Below are positions 6,208 through 10,697 of a stretch of 10,697 bases of DNA, in pieces. The DNA is taken from positions 1 to 10,697 of the forward strand of contig DASXMR010000044.1 in the NCBI GenBank assembly GCA_036495525.1. The letters are read 5' to 3'. The notes beneath the pieces are model-generated. The model had not been told where the DNA came from. It saw only the letters and a program-made list of their open reading frames with translations, and ran no database searches. Positions within the stretch are counted from its first letter, which is position 1. Each line of letters begins with the position of its first letter. The translations under genes and the position numbers were made by a program. Origin of the DNA: DASXMR01 sp036495525. Its GTDB lineage: Bacteria > Actinomycetota > Actinomycetes > Streptosporangiales > Streptosporangiaceae.

Positions 6208-7299
6208 ATGTGGCATGCTGCGGGCATGGCAACGACCGGGACGGCGCCGAACCGCGGCAGCCAGGCTGAGGCGGTGTGCCAGGTCACGGTGATCGTCGGC
6301 GAAGAGGATCTGCTCGTCGAGCGGGCGCTGCGAGCGGCGGTCAGGGCGGCCGCTCAGGGCGGCTCCGGCGGGCCGGGCGGAGGCACAGAAGCCGCGCACG
6401 ATGACTCGGGCGCGGCCGGACATGCCGGAACTGGCGCGCCAGGCGCCGACGTGCACGACGTGCGGGCCGCTGAGCTGACTGCCGGGCAGCTGACGATGCT
6501 TACCTCGCCGTCGCTGTTCGGCGGGACCACGGTAGTGATCATCCGAGCGGCGCAGGACGCCACCAAGGAGCTAGCCGCGCAGCTCGCCAGCCTGGCGGCG
6601 GCAGCTGAGCCGGACGTGCTCCTGGTGCTCACGCACGCCGGCGGAGCCAAGGGCAAGGCGCTGCTCGCCGAGCTGGCCAAGGCGGGCGCCGCCAGGATCG
6701 ACTGCCCGGCGGTGCGGCGCTTCGGCGAGCGGATGGACTTCCTGCGCGGCGAGTTCCGCCGGGCAGGCCGCAGGGCAGACGACTCGGGCCTGCGGGCGCT
6801 GCTCGACACGGTCGGCACCGACCTGCGTGAGCTGGCCGCAGCATGCAGCCAGCTGGCCGCCGACACCACGGGCCTGATTAATCAGCAGGTCGTGTCCCGG
6901 TACTACCGGGGCCGGGCGGACGCGAGCGGTTTCTCAGTGGCCGACCGCGCGTTCGAGGGCAAGCTCGCCGAGTCGCTGGAGCAGCTGCGCTGGGCGCTTG
7001 CCACCGGCACCTCGCCGGTGCTGATCACCAGTGCCCTGGCGCAGGGGGCGCGCTCGCTGGGCCGCGTCGGCTCGGCACGCGGAACGACCGCCGACGCGCT
7101 GGCCGCGGAGACCGGCCTGCCGCCGTGGAAGGTCGACCGGGTGCGACAGCAGCTCAGAGGGTGGACGCCGGAAGGCGTGGCGCGCGCGCACTCGGTGATC
7201 GCGCAGACCGACGCCGACGTCAAGGGCGAGGCGGTCAGCGCTGAGTACGCGCTCGAGCGGGCCATCAGGACCATCGTCGACTGCCGCGGCCGGTCCTGA
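6208..7299 (+). CDS. holA: DNA polymerase III subunit delta
   Basis: HolA is the delta subunit of the clamp loader. It opens the beta sliding clamp so that it can be placed on primed DNA. The 363-aa product (E. coli HolA 343 aa) shows the family's N-terminal VTVIVGEEDLLVERAL (26-41), the LTSPSLFGG segment that leads into the clamp-contact region, the DLRELAAACSQLA helix of the central domain, and the C-terminal domain with FSVADRAFEG and LEQLRWAL, ending in ALERAIRTIV. It has no Walker A motif, as expected for delta. A Gly/Ala/His-rich insert of about 25-30 residues (50-80) interrupts the N-terminal domain. An in-frame ATG at 6226 gives MATTGTAP and is an equally good start; neither has a clear Shine-Dalgarno. 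In many actinobacteria holA follows comEC and precedes rpsT and lepA; here only the downstream part of that order is kept. Confidence 0.93.
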   Translation: MWHAAGMATTGTAPNRGSQAEAVCQVTVIVGEEDLLVERALRAAVRAAAQGGSGGPGGGTEAAHDDSGAAGHAGTGAPGADVHDVRAAELTAGQLTMLTSPSLFGGTTVVIIRAAQDATKELAAQLASLAAAAEPDVLLVLTHAGGAKGKALLAELAKAGAARIDCPAVRRFGERMDFLRGEFRRAGRRADDSGLRALLDTVGTDLRELAAACSQLAADTTGLINQQVVSRYYRGRADASGFSVADRAFEGKLAESLEQLRWALATGTSPVLITSALAQGARSLGRVGSARGTTADALAAETGLPPWKVDRVRQQLRGWTPEGVARAHSVIAQTDADVKGEAVSAEYALERAIRTIVDCRGRS

Positions 7300-7677
7300 C
7301 CGAACTTCAGGGCTCTCGGCGTCAGCATGACCGCCGGGCTCAGCGTGACGGCCAGGCTTCGCGACGGCTCAGGCCCGGCTGACGGGCGCGGCGAGTGGCA
7401 GGCCGTCTTAGCTGCCGATGCCGAACAGCGGCAGGCACGGCTCGAGGCCGTGCAGCTGCACCGGCACGGTAGCGTGCTGCTGCCAGCGCGCCCGATCGAG
7501 TCTCAGCCGCTGCCTGACCGCCCGGCGGCCGCGGATGCAGGCTCACCGCGATGCCGTCGTCCTGATATCCGAGCCGGCGCGACACGCCGAGAGACGCGCC
7601 GTTGTCGGAGAATGCCTCCGACGTGACTGAACAAGCTGGCCAGGCGGACAGCCCGGCCGGCAGATCGTGCGCCAGGC
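7300..7677. other. Convergent gap between holA and rpsT, no gene supported
   Basis: The frames here (for example 7327-7626 plus and 7340-7585 minus) are composition shadows with no recognisable family or ribosome binding site. The stretch contains a run of hairpins: CTGCCG/CGGCAG (7412-7434), GCACGGC/GCCGTGC (7435-7453), an alternative pairing of 7448-7453 with 7464-7469, GCACG/CGTGC (7464-7477), and GTCGGAG/CTCCGAC (7604-7622). Some of these probably end the holA transcript. Confidence 0.55.
7604..7622 (+). terminator. Hairpin in the holA-rpsT gap, possible terminator
   Basis: GTCGGAG (7604-7610) pairs perfectly with CTCCGAC (7616-7622) around AATGC. It has no T-tract and is 305 bases beyond the holA stop. 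It could work in either direction in this convergent gap. Confidence 0.35.
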
Positions 7678-7709
7678 CGCCGGGCCGGCGCGGGCCACGC
7701 GGCCCGGCG
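7678..7709 (-). terminator. Hairpin terminator of rpsT
   Basis: A perfect 10-bp GC stem (7678-7687 with 7700-7709) and a 12-nt loop lie immediately downstream of the rpsT stop codon on the minus strand. No T-tract follows. The position right against the stop supports a terminator or transcript-stabilising hairpin. Confidence 0.6.
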
Positions 7710-7979
7710 TCAGGACTGGCGGAGCTCGGCGGCGCGGCTGGCGATGGCCGACTTGCGGTTCGCGGCCTGGTTCTTGTGGATGACGCCCTTGCTCGCGGCC
7801 TTGTCCAGCTTCACGTAAGCGGTGCGCATGGCCTGCTCGGCGGCGTCGGAGTTGCCCGCGTCGGCGGCTTCCCGGAACTGGCGTACCGAGGTCTTCAGCG
7901 CTGACTTGACCGCCTTGTTGCGCTGTCGCGCCTTCTCGTTCTGCTTGTTGCGCTTGATCTGGGACTTGATATTCGCCAC
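7710..7979 (-). CDS. rpsT: 30S ribosomal protein S20
   Basis: S20 binds 16S rRNA (the 5' domain and helix 44) early in 30S assembly. The 89-aa product matches the family's usual 87-90 aa and its typical start MANIKSQIKRNKQNEKARQRN, continuing with the Lys/Arg-rich helical hairpin, LDKAASKGVIHKNQAANRKSAI and a short C-terminal tail. The start is GTG at 7979, preceded by GCGAGG with a 7-nt spacer (GAGG is the complement of 7987-7990), a good ribosome binding site. The gene is divergent from lepA and convergent with holA, with its own promoter and a hairpin directly after the stop. S20 is feedback-regulated at translation in E. coli; a structured leader here would allow the same, but that is inference. 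Confidence 0.98.
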   Translation of the reverse strand: MANIKSQIKRNKQNEKARQRNKAVKSALKTSVRQFREAADAGNSDAAEQAMRTAYVKLDKAASKGVIHKNQAANRKSAIASRAAELRQS

Positions 7980-8021
7980 GCGGATGCCTCGCTAGAGATA
8001 CTGGGTGTGCGGTACGGGCTG

Positions 8022-8059
8022 GCCTGGCGCGAGCCCGCGGCCGCTGCCCGCGGCCAGGC
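8022..8059 (-). promoter_or_regulatory. GC-rich stem in the rpsT 5' leader
   Basis: GCCTGGC (8022-8028) pairs with GCCAGGC (8053-8059), and two CCGCGG palindromes (8035-8040, 8048-8053) lie within or overlap the fold. If transcription starts near 8086, this stem sits in the middle of a leader of about 107 nt, some 40 nt upstream of the GTG. It may influence S20 expression; the role is inferred. Confidence 0.35.
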
Positions 8060-8092
8060 GCTGCAAACCGTAGATGCGGCAGCCGACTATGC

Positions 8093-8122
8093 AGGATAGC
8101 CGACACGCGGCCCGCTGCTCAA
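8093..8122 (-). promoter_or_regulatory. Promoter of rpsT
   Basis: On the minus strand TTGAGC (complement of 8117-8122) and TATCCT (complement of 8093-8098) are separated by 18 bp. Each matches the housekeeping -35 and -10 consensus at four of six positions, including the most conserved bases. The start site would be near 8086. Confidence 0.5.
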
Positions 8123-8217
8123 ACCCGCGGCGCCCGGCTGGCTGCTGACATGGGCACATGCTGGCCCGTGCGACCATAGACGGCGACCGGCGACCTGCCG
8201 AGACGACCCGACCTGAC

Positions 8218-8223
8218 GGAAGG
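8218..8223 (+). promoter_or_regulatory. lepA: Ribosome binding site that favours the GTG start of lepA
   Basis: GGAAGG lies three bases before GTG 8227. The spacing is short, but this is the best Shine-Dalgarno match ahead of lepA, whereas the in-frame ATG at 8158 has none. The family N-terminus also begins at this GTG. Confidence 0.5.
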
Positions 8224-8226
8224 CCC

Positions 8227-10080
<1,854 letters not shown>

Positions 10081-10102
10081 CGCTCCATGCCCCACGACCG
10101 CT

Positions 10103-10697
10103 CTAGTTTCTGGCGGCCAGCGCGATGATGATCAGCGTCCAGATCCCGATGCCGAGGTAGCCGAGGACGAGGCCGGCGATGGCCATCCCGTCGCCGCGCT
10201 CGCCCGTCTTCTTGATGTTCTGGCGGGCCAGGTGGCCGAGGATGACGGCCGGGACGGCGGCGAAGCCGAGCGTGAAGATCTCCGCGATCCCGCAGACCAG
10301 CGCCCCGATGGCGAGCCCGCTGGTGGGGTTGGCGACGACCGGGTAGTAGCCGCCCTGGTACGGCATCACGCCGAAGTTCGGCCCCGACGGCAGATCCGCG
10401 ACCACGGAGCCGAGCTGCGCGTAGGTCCGCGCGCTCATCGTCCGGGAGGCGCGCAGTTCGAACTCTTCCTTGTTGATCCGGCCCTCGCCGAAGGCGGCCT
10501 TGAGCACGTCCATGGTCCGCTCGCGGTCGGTCGCCGCGGCCAGCATCCCCGGATGGACGGGGGCCTGCTGCCCGTACGGCGCCTGCCCGTAAGGCGCCTG
10601 CCCGTACGGCGAAGGCTGCTGCCCGTACGGCGAAGGCTGGCCGTACGGCGGCGCCGCGACGTACGGCGGGACGTGCCCGTAGGGCGGGACCTGCCCG
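10103..10697 (-). CDS. DUF1707 and DUF4190 domain membrane protein, 5' end outside the window
   Basis: The frame reads in from the right edge, so the N-terminus is missing. An internal ATG at 10546 exists, but the codons before it continue as a Pro/Tyr/Gly/Gln-rich tract (PYGQ units) with no stop, so the gene starts beyond 10697. After this tract comes a DUF1707 (SHOCT-like) domain, TDRERTMDVLKAAFGEGRI, with NKEEFELR and an ending LGSVVADLP. A linker is followed by a DUF4190 domain with two hydrophobic segments (GLAIGALVCGIAEIFTLGF and MAIAGLVLGYLGIGIWTLII) separated by the ARQNIKKTGERG loop. Proteins of this layout are common in actinomycetes; their function is not established. The gene is convergent with lepA, only 22 bp from its stop. 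Confidence 0.85.
   Translation of the reverse strand, partial: GQVPPYGHVPPYVAAPPYGQPSPYGQQPSPYGQAPYGQAPYGQQAPVHPGMLAAATDRERTMDVLKAAFGEGRINKEEFELRASRTMSARTYAQLGSVVADLPSGPNFGVMPYQGGYYPVVANPTSGLAIGALVCGIAEIFTLGFAAVPAVILGHLARQNIKKTGERGDGMAIAGLVLGYLGIGIWTLIIIALAARN
10571..10697 (-). repeat. PYGQ-encoding tandem repeats at the right edge
   Basis: Units of 15-21 bp encode P-Y-G-Q-A, P-Y-G-Q-Q-P-S and P-P-Y-G-H-V-type blocks in the N-terminal tract of the DUF1707/DUF4190 protein. Every unit carries the ccgtacgg core or a one-base variant of it. Copy number may vary between strains; the array continues out of the window. Confidence 0.7.

Noticed and set aside
4974..6287. 437-codon minus-strand frame opposite the HutI-family gene
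   Set aside because: Shadow of a clearly conserved plus-strand gene, with Gly/Arg/Pro composition and no motifs.
7327..7626. 99-codon ORF between holA and rpsT
   Set aside because: Low-complexity Arg/Ala/Pro composition, no ribosome binding site, and a strong hairpin inside its end.

Overview
The window is about 10.7 kb of very GC-rich DNA with strong G/C preference at third codon positions, GTG starts and weak Shine-Dalgarno sites. The holA, rpsT and lepA genes lie together in an actinobacterial arrangement, and the Ala/Pro-rich membrane protein and the DUF1707/DUF4190 protein are also actinobacterial in type. A filamentous or Streptosporangiales-like actinomycete is the best guess; no marker in the window fixes the genus.

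Layout from left to right. (1) Positions 2-2671 hold a long Ala/Pro/Gly/Thr-rich, repeat-bearing, single-pass membrane protein that enters from beyond the left edge. (2) A 151-bp gap contains two strong hairpins and a 36-codon leader ORF whose stop overlaps the start of hflX (2823-4286), a ribosome-associated GTPase. hflX is closed by a strong GC hairpin. (3) A 612-bp non-coding gap follows. It has visibly lower GC and an unusual number of perfect or near-perfect palindromes. (4) An imidazolonepropionase (HutI)-family amidohydrolase lies at 4899-6110, preceded by a 17-codon ORF with a good ribosome binding site that overlaps its GTG start. It ends at an intrinsic terminator with a T-tract. (5) holA (DNA polymerase III delta) is at 6208-7299. 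(6) A 410-bp convergent gap with several hairpins precedes rpsT (ribosomal protein S20) on the minus strand, which has its own promoter, structured leader and hairpin terminator. (7) lepA (elongation factor 4) runs divergently at 8227-10080. (8) A minus-strand DUF1707/DUF4190 membrane protein leaves the window at the right edge.

Most genes are housekeeping functions in translation and replication: hflX and lepA encode ribosome-acting GTPases, rpsT a small-subunit protein and holA a clamp-loader subunit. The less ordinary points are the HutI-like protein, which by my alignment lacks the usual metal-binding Asp and other active-site residues and has no other hut gene in view; the possible leader-ORF and hairpin architecture ahead of hflX; the palindrome-rich gap; and the very large disordered N-terminal region of the first protein. 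I see no phage, transposon, CRISPR array, tRNA or rRNA, and no clear multi-gene undescribed system.
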